Part shown: in pieces, positions 26,872-36,140 of the stretch
How positions within the stretch are numbered: position 1 is the stretch's first letter
Layout of the letters: each line of letters opens with the position of its first letter
Assembly (NCBI GenBank): GCA_028284145.1
Contig: JANQSH010000031.1
Location: 1 to 43,518, forward strand
Direction of reading: 5' to 3'
Origin: Planctomycetaceae bacterium
GTDB taxonomy: Bacteria; Planctomycetota; Planctomycetia; Planctomycetales; Planctomycetaceae
Length of the DNA stretch: 43,518 bases
The notes under the pieces: generated by a model
The model's database searches: none
Seen by the model: the letters and a program-made list of their open reading frames with translations, nothing else
Told to the model about the DNA's origin: nothing
Program-made: the position numbers and the translations under genes

Positions 26872-26941
26872 GATATCGATTCCGGGATGATTGTTGTGAA
26901 GGAGATGAGTTATTGCTGCTTTTCCTTCTGTGACGGAAGAT

Positions 26942-27763
26942 TTACGGGCCACCTGATGCATTGACGGCATCCTGCAGTGCCTGTTCCGCGATCTTCTCCA
27001 GTTCGATCGCCAGTTTCAGCAACTCCTCGTACTCTTCCTTCAATTGTCTGACCTTTTTCCTGCCTTTCTCATATTTTTCCTCGTACTTCTTTTTGTTTTT
27101 GAAATTGCCAGGATCAAGCGAATTGAACCTGTCCAACTCTTTGTGATATTTCATCAACGCCTTGTCAGCTCTTTCCCGGGCTCTTGCGGCTGCCTTCGCG
27201 GCCTTGGCGGCTGCCTTTTCCAGTTCCTTGATTTTGGTGTCTGTCGTTCCGCTCACTTCCCCCACGTTGTTCGTATCGCCTTCTGCATACAATCCGCTGT
27301 CATCGAAAGGAACCGGAACGCCATCGGCGGCGGATTCCCCCAAATCGGCTGGCATGACAGAGAGCGCGGAAATCGTTTTCCCCTTCAGGAACCAGGGAGC
27401 CGTGTACCAGGTCGCTTCGTCAAAGTCCGCCGTGACGGTGACGGTCAACGCATCCAACTGTTGGATCCTCACTGAAGGTGTCGGATCGAGCGTGACCGAG
27501 TATTTCCTGATTCCGGCATCGGCCATGATCCTGTCAATTGTCGCTCGAACATCCGCTTCGGTTTTCTGTGTGCGTAGCGAATAGACGCGTGCCCCGGCTC
27601 GAGCCGCTTCGGAAACCGTATGCTTTAATGAAATGCCTCGGCCGATTTCCAGGCTGCCAACCAGCAGCAATAACAATAGCGGCAGAGTCAGGCTGAATTC
27701 GACCAGTGCCAGCCCCCGGCGCTCATGTTGAGGACCAGGATTTTTTCGCGGTTGTGTTCGCAT
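26942..27763 (-). CDS. TadE-like protein with coiled-coil tail (paralog 1)
   Basis: 273-residue protein, first gene of the Tad-like unit. TadE signature RRGLALVEFSLTLPLLLLLL, GSLEIGRG, then an ectodomain aligning throughout with the next gene (EAARAGARVYSLRTQKTEAD, LTVTVTADFDEATWYTAPWF). The C-terminal 100 or so residues are Lys/Ala/Glu-rich and predicted coiled coil (KAAAKAAKAAARARERADKA; KKKYEEKYEKGRKKVRQLKE). ATG 27763 has GGGGAGA upstream. The tail differs more between the paralogs than the TadE part, which suggests divergence after duplication. It is divergent from the acidic protein at 28154 across a 390-bp gap. Confidence 0.87.
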   Translation of the reverse strand: MRTQPRKNPGPQHERRGLALVEFSLTLPLLLLLLVGSLEIGRGISLKHTVSEAARAGARVYSLRTQKTEADVRATIDRIMADAGIRKYSVTLDPTPSVRIQQLDALTVTVTADFDEATWYTAPWFLKGKTISALSVMPADLGESAADGVPVPFDDSGLYAEGDTNNVGEVSGTTDTKIKELEKAAAKAAKAAARARERADKALMKYHKELDRFNSLDPGNFKNKKKYEEKYEKGRKKVRQLKEEYEELLKLAIELEKIAEQALQDAVNASGGP

Positions 27764-28153
27764 GTGAGTTCTCCCCTGCTGCAACCTTAGATCGCGAACG
27801 CCTGTGAGTGGGAAAAATCGGGCGAATCTCGACCGCAGCTGAATGGCTATTTCCGAATGTAGCGAAAATGGTGGCACCCTCCCCGGCAGTGTTGCGGCCT
27901 GGCAACACGATCCTGGCGAAGTTGAAAAACGGCATCAGAGCGAGTTTTCTCGCGACGAGCACACATGAGTCCCGCACAAATATGTTTATGTGAACACTGT
28001 TTGAAGTGGGTTTCATCCAAATTTTTGGCAAAAAGTGGCCGGATCAAAAAAATGGTAAGTTTTTGTGCAAGTTTCGTTTTATGCAGCGTACCCAAGACGC
28101 AAGGAGTCTGATCAAACAAAACAATTTCGGGAACGAAAAGCGGGGAGTGAGTG
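27764..28153. other. Divergent intergenic region
   Basis: 390 bp between the Tad-like unit (minus) and the acidic His-rich protein (plus), with no convincing gene. It contains a perfect 7-bp stem GTGTTGC/GCAACAC with a 6-nt loop (27889-27908) and an A/T-rich stretch around 28020-28085 that may hold the plus-strand promoter. Confidence 0.4.
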
Positions 28154-28948
28154 ATGTCGCGTTGGACTTGGGGAGTGATGAGTGGTCTCGTCGTCACCAG
28201 TTTGTTCGTTTGGCTGGGAACATCGACTGCGGTTTCATTCGACGAGCGGGAATCGGAGAGCCGTCCGATGTTTTCGGAAGACCAGATGTTTGATGAAGAT
28301 GTTTTTGAAGATGAGGCCGAGTTTGAGAAAGAGCGGGAAGCCCGCCCGCGTCATCATGACCGACACCCTCACCCTCCACATCCACCGCGAGGTGATGACC
28401 ACCTTCGCGACTGCAAAGATGGCAAATGTGGCAAGTGGGGTGGAGAACGTGACCGCCATGTCAGGCCGCCACATCATCGTTTTCCACTGCCTCCGCATCA
28501 TACGTTTGATCAACACCATCCCGAACATCATCGGGAACGCCCCGGACATTTTCACCCCGGTGCGCCACATCATCCTCCGCATTTTCACCCACATCACGGC
28601 GAGTCTGTAAGTGAACGTGAGTACGAAGAACTTGAGCGACGCATTGATCGCATGCTGCAAACGGCTGAGGCTCTCGAAGAAGATGGTTTTCCCGAAATGG
28701 CAGGACGACTGCATGAACATGTCGAACGATTGCAGGAGGAACTCGAACGGGAACAGACCGAACTTGAAGAACGGCATTATCCTGAACATTTTCATGACCA
28801 TCCACATGAACCAAACCACGATCTGCATCATCAGTTGGAACAACTGCGAGATGAAGTGCGGGAACTGCGTGAGTTGATTGAACGCCGGTTGCCAGAAGAG
28901 GATGAAGAAATCGATTTTGAGGAAGAACTGGATGATGACGAATTCTGA
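28154..28948 (+). CDS. Secreted acidic His/Pro-rich protein with coiled coil
   Basis: 264-residue protein with an N-terminal signal/anchor (GVMSGLVVTSLFVWLG), an acidic linker (MFDEDVFEDEAEFEKE), a His/Pro/Arg-rich middle of about 90 residues (HHDRHPHPPHPPRGDDH; PHHRFPLPPHHTF), then a coiled-coil region (EREYEELERRIDRMLQTAEA; REQTELEERHYPEHFHDH) and an acidic end (EEDEEIDFEEELDDDEF). Metal chelation by His and Asp/Glu is a reasonable inference; no family was recognised. ATG 28154 has GGGGAG upstream; the GTG at 28151 is adjacent. It is a single gene. Confidence 0.82.
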   Translation: MSRWTWGVMSGLVVTSLFVWLGTSTAVSFDERESESRPMFSEDQMFDEDVFEDEAEFEKEREARPRHHDRHPHPPHPPRGDDHLRDCKDGKCGKWGGERDRHVRPPHHRFPLPPHHTFDQHHPEHHRERPGHFHPGAPHHPPHFHPHHGESVSEREYEELERRIDRMLQTAEALEEDGFPEMAGRLHEHVERLQEELEREQTELEERHYPEHFHDHPHEPNHDLHHQLEQLRDEVRELRELIERRLPEEDEEIDFEEELDDDEF

Positions 28949-29135
28949 AACATGATCGGTGTAAGCCGGATGACCACAGAAAATCCGAGACACGGATTGC
29001 TTGCGAGCGTGGTTCATGTTTCAGCCGTTTTACCCGCGGACCTGAAACGGGTTGATGCCCAGGCGGAGAATGTCGGAGTCAGCAGTCAGCGAAGAAAACA
29101 GCCTGGAGTTCCGGCCGGAACATTCCCAGACTGTG

Positions 29136-29194
29136 AGGAAACGCTTCAGTGTTTCCTTTAGTCCCCTCTCTCCAATGGCCCGGAGAGAGGGGAC
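29136..29194. terminator. Two tandem stem-loops between convergent genes
   Basis: AGGAAAC/GTTTCCT with an 8-nt loop (29136-29157) is followed at once by a perfect 13-bp stem GTCCCCTCTCTCC/GGAGAGAGGGGAC with an 8-nt loop (29161-29194) and then GCATTTTG. This lies in the 295-bp gap between the acidic protein (ends 28948) and the MMPL gene (stop 29244), so it likely terminates transcription from both sides. Confidence 0.65.
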
Positions 29195-29243
29195 GCATTT
29201 TGGGGGGGGTGAGTTGCCGCATACAATGTTGAGCGATACGTTT

Positions 29244-32039
29244 TCAGGAAGAGGCCGTTTTCGGCAGTGGCTCAGGTGAGGCATTGCCCGCGCCGAGCAG
29301 CCGCCCCAAGGTTCCAAAACGACCACTGTGCAACAGAATCAGATAGGCGGGAACGAGAATCGGTCGCACAACGAATGTATCCAGCAACACGCCGAAGGCC
29401 AGCGCGAAACCAAGCTGATGCATTCCGACCAGCGTCCCGGCAAGCAACGATGAAAACGTTCCGGCCATGATGAAACCACAACTGGAAATGATGCCACCAG
29501 TTCGTTCCAACGCGATGGTGACACCTTTGATTTTCCCGTGGCGTTCCTGTTCTTCCTCGATGCGTGTCATCAGGAAAATGTTGTAATCCTCTCCCACGGC
29601 AATCAGAATCGTGAAAAGGAACATCGGAACCTTCCAGTCGAGTCCGGCAAACCCTTCCGGGTCGAGAGCGTAGAAGACGGCAATCGTGACGCCGAGTGTG
29701 ACCAGATAGCTGAAGAAAACACTCACAATGAGGTAAGCAGAAATGGCGGCCCGTCGCAGCAGGACAACGAGAATCAAAAACACGCCGCCAATCACCAGAA
29801 TATCGATCCGAATCTGATCGCTGTCGGTGACACGTTTCAGATCACGAATACTGGGAGTGGCGCCGATGAAGTGCACTGTTGTTCCCGCTTTAAGTTCTTC
29901 AGGCATGTGGGTTTTGACGGCATCTTCAAGCTGGTTCAATTGCTGAATACTGTTGCGGGAAAACGGGTCATCATGGAAGACGACATCGATTCGAGTGACG
30001 CTTCTTTTTCCCCCGGAAGACTCGCTGAGACCATCATCGGGCCATTCTCCTGCATCCGACCATTTGCCTTCCTTCTCGAAGTTCGCCCAGTCCTCTTCGG
30101 AGAAATTTGAGGTGTCATCGGGTGGGAAATCGTCTGCTGATTGTTCGCCATTGGCCAGCACAACGCCGGGATCCTGTTCGGAACTGCCAGGTGTGTTATC
30201 AGGGTTGTTTATCGGTTCTGGTCTGACATCGGAAACATCTGCCGTGGCAGGCATACGACCAACGTAATAGTTTTTGATTTTCTCTATACTCGCTTTGCGT
30301 CGGAGATTCTCTCGGCTCAGCAGGCCGCCCGATTGTCTGGCGAGTTCCTCGAACTCCTTCTCTTTCGCTTTGCCCGCAGCCGTGCGTCCCCACGGGTAGG
30401 CGACACTGCGGACATCGACGATTCCCAGCTCGTTTTTTCGCGCGAGAATACGGTCGCTCAGTTCGCGAACAACATCTTTTGATGAGTCGGCGGTGAAATC
30501 CCGAGACTCGTTTTCCAGCAGGACCGTCACCGGACCTGTGGCACCGGCGGGAAAGTGCCGCTGGACTGCCCGCGTACCAACGACCGATGGAGAATCATCT
30601 GGAAGCTCGGACAGCAGGCCATAGCTCAGGTAGTTGTAGTAAACAACACCGATGACAGCGAAGGGCATCATCAATGCAATGCTCATCAACCAGATTGTTC
30701 CAGGGCGTTTTACCAGACCATGCGACACTTTCGTCCAGGCGGCCGTGAACAAATCCTTTTCCATGATCCGGGCAAACAGACTGGTCGGGGAAATCCAACC
30801 GGCCGTGGCTCCCACTTTTTCGCGACGCATTTTTGGCCAGAAGGCCCAGCGACCTGTCAGTCGCAGCAACGCTGGCGTGAACGTCAAAGCTGCCAGAAGA
30901 ACAATGCCCAGGCTGAGGGCGATTGCAATACCGGCCTGCTTGAACTTGCCAAATTCGGCGAAGTACATCATTCCGATGCCGCAGATCACGGTCCCGGCGG
31001 AAGCAGTCACCGCGTGTCCCACCTTCCAGATAGCGACAAACACGCCTTCATCAATGGCCGCACCACGATCAAGTTCCTCCTTGTAGCGGGCGATGAGGAA
31101 CAGACAGTAGTCGACACCTGCCCCGTAAAGCAGAACCGTCACATACGTTTCGATGCCATCGAAGAGTTGCACGATGTCCGCTTGCCCCAGCAGTGCCAAC
31201 ATGTGCAATGCGATGTGTGTCGAAACATAAACAGTCATCAGCGGAATCAATGCCAGCAGCGGTGCACGGTAGATGATCAGCAGCAACCCAATGACCAGAA
31301 TAACCGTCCACAACTCGGTGGCGCTGGCGCTTTGTGCTGCGGCCAGACGCATATCACGACCAACCACAGCCAGTCCGCTGATCGTGAGATCGAGTCCCGG
31401 ATTCACGCGGCCCGATTTCTGCAGCGTGCCATCCCGACCATTCTTACCGATCAGTTCTTCAATCTCTTTGATTGTTTTATGGTTGCGTTTTTCGAGAAAC
31501 TCGGTCGTCAATTCGATGAGAACGAGCGATGCCTGCCTGTCTTCACTATCAAGCAGATAACCAATGGCGGGATCTTTGTATGTGCGAATGCGACGAACAA
31601 TCCGATCTTCCTTCGCTGATGATCCTTCATGACTCTCCGAAGTTGTCGAAGCTCCTTCTTCATCCACCTCTGTCAAACCCGCGATTTTCTCGAGTTCGGG
31701 AAGCAGTATCTCATCGATGAACTGTTTGTCCTCAGGGATCAATCCCTCTTTCCGGCTTTCGCGGCGAACAATCACCACGATGCTGCTGCCAATGATATCC
31801 TTGTTGTCCCCTTCATCTTCGGCAGTTCCGAGATTTGCCTTTTGCTCGAAGAAAGCCTTCCTGAAGAGTTCTTCCCCCTTGTGAGAGTCGACATCCTCCG
31901 GAAGGAAAGCAAACTCGCCATCGACCGTCACGCTGTGAAAGTCAGGAGAAACCTTGCCGATTGCAATTGCAACAGCGATCCAGGCGACCAGAAGGAGCGG
32001 CCAGGTTCGCGAGACGGCTTTGCCGATGAGCTCAAACAT
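29244..32039 (-). CDS. MMPL/RND family transporter
   Basis: 931-residue RND-type exporter of the MMPL family, proton-motive-force driven and typically exporting lipids or hydrophobic molecules. It shows the duplicated arrangement: TM1, a large extracytoplasmic loop, TM2-6, then a second loop and TM7-12. The proton-relay motifs GAGVDYCLFLIARYKEE and AVGEDYNIFLMTRIEEE are present in the two halves. The second loop carries an acidic Asp/Glu/Ser/Trp-rich insertion (about 30000-30255: ADDFPPDDTSNFSEEDWANF, then a GEWPDDG segment). ATG 32039 starts just before the first span; a longer start at 32111 is unlikely. No membrane-fusion or outer-membrane partner is nearby. Confidence 0.92.
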   Translation of the reverse strand: MFELIGKAVSRTWPLLLVAWIAVAIAIGKVSPDFHSVTVDGEFAFLPEDVDSHKGEELFRKAFFEQKANLGTAEDEGDNKDIIGSSIVVIVRRESRKEGLIPEDKQFIDEILLPELEKIAGLTEVDEEGASTTSESHEGSSAKEDRIVRRIRTYKDPAIGYLLDSEDRQASLVLIELTTEFLEKRNHKTIKEIEELIGKNGRDGTLQKSGRVNPGLDLTISGLAVVGRDMRLAAAQSASATELWTVILVIGLLLIIYRAPLLALIPLMTVYVSTHIALHMLALLGQADIVQLFDGIETYVTVLLYGAGVDYCLFLIARYKEELDRGAAIDEGVFVAIWKVGHAVTASAGTVICGIGMMYFAEFGKFKQAGIAIALSLGIVLLAALTFTPALLRLTGRWAFWPKMRREKVGATAGWISPTSLFARIMEKDLFTAAWTKVSHGLVKRPGTIWLMSIALMMPFAVIGVVYYNYLSYGLLSELPDDSPSVVGTRAVQRHFPAGATGPVTVLLENESRDFTADSSKDVVRELSDRILARKNELGIVDVRSVAYPWGRTAAGKAKEKEFEELARQSGGLLSRENLRRKASIEKIKNYYVGRMPATADVSDVRPEPINNPDNTPGSSEQDPGVVLANGEQSADDFPPDDTSNFSEEDWANFEKEGKWSDAGEWPDDGLSESSGGKRSVTRIDVVFHDDPFSRNSIQQLNQLEDAVKTHMPEELKAGTTVHFIGATPSIRDLKRVTDSDQIRIDILVIGGVFLILVVLLRRAAISAYLIVSVFFSYLVTLGVTIAVFYALDPEGFAGLDWKVPMFLFTILIAVGEDYNIFLMTRIEEEQERHGKIKGVTIALERTGGIISSCGFIMAGTFSSLLAGTLVGMHQLGFALAFGVLLDTFVVRPILVPAYLILLHSGRFGTLGRLLGAGNASPEPLPKTASS

Positions 32040-32641
32040 GGGATTCTCGATATGAATCTGAAATTCGGAACTGCCAGATTTGAGGCTCGCCTGTGCAAAA
32101 CCTGCTGGCAATGGGATGAAATCAAGCGGGTGTTACTGGCCGGGTGTCACAGTTTGCGACACTGGCCGATCACGTGAGTCTGAATATATCGCTCGCAACT
32201 TTCTGCGAATGACCAATGGTCATCGCCAAAAAATGACAGGCGCGCACCAAGACCGCACACTGATTGATCCTACAGTATCGGTGTGACTGACGAACGTCAA
32301 TTGTTAACCGTAATTATATTCAGAGGATACGAAAGTTCCTCGACGTCAGGGTGCACAATGTGATATTGGCCTGACTTAACATCGAAAACTCCAATCCAGG
32401 TCGCTTGATCGACAGCCCTTTGCCCCTCACAATGCAGGTGGGGGCGATTCCATCACTCGTTTTCGCTTGGCTGGAAACCGATTTCCTGACCACGGAATCT
32501 TCCAACTCTTTGCCACACTGCCCTTTGGGTAGGATGGGAGGAGGTGTTTCGATCATCGGTTTCGGGAGTGGACTTCGTCTTGGCCACAAGAAAGCGTAAT
32601 ACGATTTAACAGACTGACTCACGATTACGATATCAGATTTC
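32040..32641. other. Intergenic region upstream of selB, no gene seen
   Basis: About 600 bp with no supported ORF and no tRNA-like cloverleaf; in particular no tRNA-Sec was found next to selB. Around 32557-32612 a short stretch resembles the palindrome end of repeat R1 (CACAAGAAAGCGTAATACG), probably a decayed fragment. Confidence 0.4.
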
Positions 32642-34684
32642 ATGACAACAGAACTGGATAACAAAACTGATCACATGGTCAGACATGTGCTGGTTGGGAC
32701 AGCCGGGCATATTGACCACGGCAAGACGAGTCTTGTGGCGGCATTGTCACAGATTGACACCGATCGTCTGCCCGAGGAAAAGGCGCGCGGGATCTCGATC
32801 GATCTTGGTTTCGCACATTGGGAATCGACCGTGAAATCAACCGAAGAACCGGGCGAATCGACGCTGATTCAGTTTGGTGTGGTGGATGTACCCGGTCACG
32901 AGCGTTTTGTCCGGAACATGGTTGCCGGTGCGACGGGAATCAATCTGGCGGTGCTGGTCGTCGCAGCGGATGACGGTGTCATGCCTCAGACACGCGAACA
33001 CCTGGAGATCATGGACCTGCTGGGTGTCCAGACCGGATTGGTAGCGATTACAAAAATCGATCTCGTCGAAGATGACTATGTGGAACTGGTTGAGGCGGAA
33101 ATTGAAGAATTGGTTGCGGGAAGTTTTCTGGAAGGTTGCCCGGTCATTCCCGTTTCATCGGAAACCGGCGAGGGCATCGATGAACTGCGGGAGGAGATTA
33201 CGCGAATCGCTGTGGGAACTCTCTGGCAGAGTCACGACGATTATTTCCGTTTGCCCATTGATCGCATTTTCACGCTGACCGGTCACGGCACAATTGTCAC
33301 CGGCTCGGCATTGTGCGGTGTTGTGCAGCCAGGCGATACGCTACGGTTGATGCCTGACGAGCGGGACGTCCGAGTTCGTGATGTCGAAAACCATGGCGCA
33401 CATTCGACCGATTCCCATGCCCGGCAACGAACGGCCATCAATTTGGCTGGTATCAAGACTGACGAAATCGCGCGTGGTCAGGAACTGGTCACGCCTGGCT
33501 ATTTTGAGCCAACGCGTCGCATCATCGTGGAACTTCGCTCGCTGAGCAGCTCATCGGTTGTGTTGAAGGATCGAATGGAATTGAGCCTGCATTTGGGAAC
33601 GGGCGATGTCGTGGCACGGCTCGTTTTGAAGGGTGAGCAAATCAAACCAGGTGGACGGGGTTACGCCGAATTGCGGCTCCTGGAACCGATCATCGCGTCG
33701 TATGGACAGCGGTTCATTCTGCGGCGACTTTCCCCCGCTTCAACGGTAGCGGGTGGAATCATCTTCGATCCCTATGTGCCCCAAGGTCGGCGATTGCGGG
33801 ATCTTTCGCAGATGGCGGAACAATTGTCGGACCTTTTGCCCCGGAACCGTCTCGATTACTTTTTCTCGACGCGCGATGAAGTCGACGTGCACTCCGAGAA
33901 TCCCTCAACCAGCCGCGAAGCGTGCTGGAAACTCGGCATCCGCCATGTGGATTTCGATACGCTCGTCAATCAACTTAAGAACGAGGGCCGATTTGCCGAA
34001 CTGAAAACTGGTGGCGATGTGAAAACCATTCATGCCGAAAGGCTGAAAGAGGTATCGGCATCGGTTATGCGAACGATTCGGCATCAACTCGATCAACACC
34101 AGCCCCGTCGGACGCTCCCTCGTTCGACACTGTTGTCTGCCTGTTCGGGTATTGCCTCAACGGATTTGTTGAATGCCATTCTGGATCACTTGATTCGGAA
34201 CAGGGAACTGGTGCGCGTGCAGGATCGGATCGGTCCGACCGACGCGCAGGTGGAACTCTCCAAAAAGCAGCGCGCGGCCCGCGATCAAATTCTGCAGAAG
34301 ATAACCGCCGGTGGCATCGCCCCACCCACCGTCAAAGAACTGTCCGCCGAACGGAATCTGCCAGTTGCCGAGATTCTGACTCTGGCCAACATACTGCAGG
34401 AAGATCAGATTCTGATTTCGGTTTCGGAATCGCTTTTTTTCACGCCCGAATCACTCGATCAGGCACGCGAGATCTGCATCGCACAATTTGCGGAGAATGA
34501 ACGACTGACGCTTTCGCAATTGCGCGAGGCGTGGGGCATCACGCGAAAGCATGCTGTCCCGCTCTGTGAATTCCTTGATGCCCGTGGTGTCACAAAGCGG
34601 CAGGAAAACGATCGTTTCCCCGGACCAAATTTGAACGTTGCATTTGTGCTGCAATCCACAGATGACCAATCCACAGATAATTAA
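32642..34684 (+). CDS. selB: Selenocysteine-specific elongation factor SelB
   Basis: 680-residue SelB, the GTP-binding factor that delivers Sec-tRNA(Sec) to UGA codons marked by a SECIS element. The G domain has GHIDHGKTS (22-30), DVPGHE and the TKID specificity motif. Domains II and III resemble EF-Tu ([20 protein letters not shown]). The C-terminus holds winged-helix domains that bind the mRNA SECIS. ATG 32642 is used though it has no clear ribosome-binding site; ATG 32675 is possible. selA follows after 18 bp, so the two form an operon. No selD, tRNA-Sec gene or selenoprotein is in this window. Confidence 0.95.
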   Translation: MTTELDNKTDHMVRHVLVGTAGHIDHGKTSLVAALSQIDTDRLPEEKARGISIDLGFAHWESTVKSTEEPGESTLIQFGVVDVPGHERFVRNMVAGATGINLAVLVVAADDGVMPQTREHLEIMDLLGVQTGLVAITKIDLVEDDYVELVEAEIEELVAGSFLEGCPVIPVSSETGEGIDELREEITRIAVGTLWQSHDDYFRLPIDRIFTLTGHGTIVTGSALCGVVQPGDTLRLMPDERDVRVRDVENHGAHSTDSHARQRTAINLAGIKTDEIARGQELVTPGYFEPTRRIIVELRSLSSSSVVLKDRMELSLHLGTGDVVARLVLKGEQIKPGGRGYAELRLLEPIIASYGQRFILRRLSPASTVAGGIIFDPYVPQGRRLRDLSQMAEQLSDLLPRNRLDYFFSTRDEVDVHSENPSTSREACWKLGIRHVDFDTLVNQLKNEGRFAELKTGGDVKTIHAERLKEVSASVMRTIRHQLDQHQPRRTLPRSTLLSACSGIASTDLLNAILDHLIRNRELVRVQDRIGPTDAQVELSKKQRAARDQILQKITAGGIAPPTVKELSAERNLPVAEILTLANILQEDQILISVSESLFFTPESLDQAREICIAQFAENERLTLSQLREAWGITRKHAVPLCEFLDARGVTKRQENDRFPGPNLNVAFVLQSTDDQSTDN

Positions 34685-34702
34685 ACCGATCAGGTTTCCG
34701 TT

Positions 34703-36118
34703 GTGAATTATTCCTCTCAACAATTGCTGCGACTTCTTCCACCGGTCAACGATTTGCTGACGCATGACGCGGTGAGTTCATTTGTTGAACGTCAGGGCCG
34801 CGAAATCGTAACCGAATGGATTCGCGCGGAACTAACGCGGGTTCGAGAACAAATCACCGAGAACATCGCGACCGAATATACGAACGTTTCGGATCGTGGA
34901 TCGATGCTGAACGCCGTGGCTGAGCGGGTTGCTGAAGCGGCGTCTGAACATGAGCAAACCCGCATTGGTGAGGTGATCAACGCGACTGGCGTTGTGCTGC
35001 ACACCGGGTTGGGCCGTGCACCCATGTCGTCCGCTGCGAAGCAGGCGATGGAATCTGCTGCCGGGGCGACCAATGTCGAAATTGATCTGGCAAGCGGTCA
35101 GCGAAGGTATCGCGGGCATCAGTTGCAGGAGCTTTTCCGCCAGTTAACCGGTGCCGAGGATTGCGTCATTGTCAATAACAATGCCGCGGCGACACTGCTG
35201 ACATTGCAGGCGCTCTGTTCTGGTCGTGAGGTTGTCATCTCACGCGGTCAGTTGATCGAAATTGGCGGCTCGTTTCGTCTGCCCGATATCTTTGAACTCT
35301 CCGGCGCCCGGCTGCGCGAAGTGGGAACATCGAACCGGACACGGCTTTCGGACTACGCAAAGGCGATCGGTCCCGAAACCGCCGCCGTCATGCACGTGCA
35401 TACGTCGAATTACAAAGTCATCGGGTTTACCGAGTCGGTCAGAGCGGCGGAACTGGCAACCCTCGCCAAAGAGTGCGGCGTGCATTTCATCGACGACATC
35501 GGCAGCGGAGCGTTGATCGATCTGCAACCCTATGGCTTGCCGACCGAACCGACTTTTCCTGAAAGTGTGCAATCCGGTGCTGACATTGTACTCGGCAGTG
35601 GCGACAAGTTGCTCGGTGGGCCGCAGGCGGGGATCATTCTGGGAACAGCCGATTTGATCGAGATGATCCGTTCCCACCAACTGGCCCGGGCCATGCGCGT
35701 CGACAAACTGACGCTGGCTGCTCTTTCTGCAACGCTGGAATCATATCTTCGCGGAAACGAGATCGACGAAATCCCCACGCTGTGCATGCTGACGATGTCA
35801 CCGGAACAGATTGCCGTGCGAGCGAACAGGTTACGGGAATCGCTCGGACAACTCTCATCATTGACGGTTGAAATGCATGATGATCTGGCGACCGTCGGTG
35901 GCGGTTCGATGCCGGGAGTGGAACTGAAAACGACGGTGTTGTCCCTGAGTCACAAAACCAAATCAGCCAGTGAACTTTCTCGCGCATTCCGACTGGGAGA
36001 AATCCGTGTGATGGGTCGCGTGCAGGAAAACCGACTGCTGCTCGATTTGCGCAGTCTGTTACCTGAGTACGATGAACATCTGGCGGGAGCCATCCGTCGC
36101 ATCGACACCGTTCTTTGA
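34703..36118 (+). CDS. selA: L-seryl-tRNA(Sec) selenium transferase SelA
   Basis: 471-residue PLP enzyme that turns Ser-tRNA(Sec) into Sec-tRNA(Sec) with selenophosphate, as a homodecamer in known bacteria. The PLP-binding lysine is Lys302 in SGDKLLGGPQAG, a hallmark. Upstream motifs NATGVVLHTGLGRAPMS and DIGSGALIDLQPYGLPTEPT are typical. The GTG start at 34703 has AGG about 8 nt upstream and lies 18 bp after the selB stop. It converges with the beta-propeller gene at 36141 (22 bp between stops). Confidence 0.96.
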   Translation: MNYSSQQLLRLLPPVNDLLTHDAVSSFVERQGREIVTEWIRAELTRVREQITENIATEYTNVSDRGSMLNAVAERVAEAASEHEQTRIGEVINATGVVLHTGLGRAPMSSAAKQAMESAAGATNVEIDLASGQRRYRGHQLQELFRQLTGAEDCVIVNNNAAATLLTLQALCSGREVVISRGQLIEIGGSFRLPDIFELSGARLREVGTSNRTRLSDYAKAIGPETAAVMHVHTSNYKVIGFTESVRAAELATLAKECGVHFIDDIGSGALIDLQPYGLPTEPTFPESVQSGADIVLGSGDKLLGGPQAGIILGTADLIEMIRSHQLARAMRVDKLTLAALSATLESYLRGNEIDEIPTLCMLTMSPEQIAVRANRLRESLGQLSSLTVEMHDDLATVGGGSMPGVELKTTVLSLSHKTKSASELSRAFRLGEIRVMGRVQENRLLLDLRSLLPEYDEHLAGAIRRIDTVL

Positions 36119-36140
36119 CGTTGCGATCAACGAGACTTCA

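Noticed and set aside
30555..31619. 354-codon plus-strand ORF
   Set aside because: Antisense to the MMPL transporter, with no domain.
32112..32641. Possible tRNA-Sec or SECIS next to selB
   Set aside because: No acceptor/anticodon/T-arm pattern could be traced. A weak GTGTC/GACAC hairpin at about 32135-32155 is not a tRNA.
32320..32664. 114-codon minus-strand ORF upstream of selB
   Set aside because: Overlaps the selB start, has no ribosome-binding site and no recognisable features.
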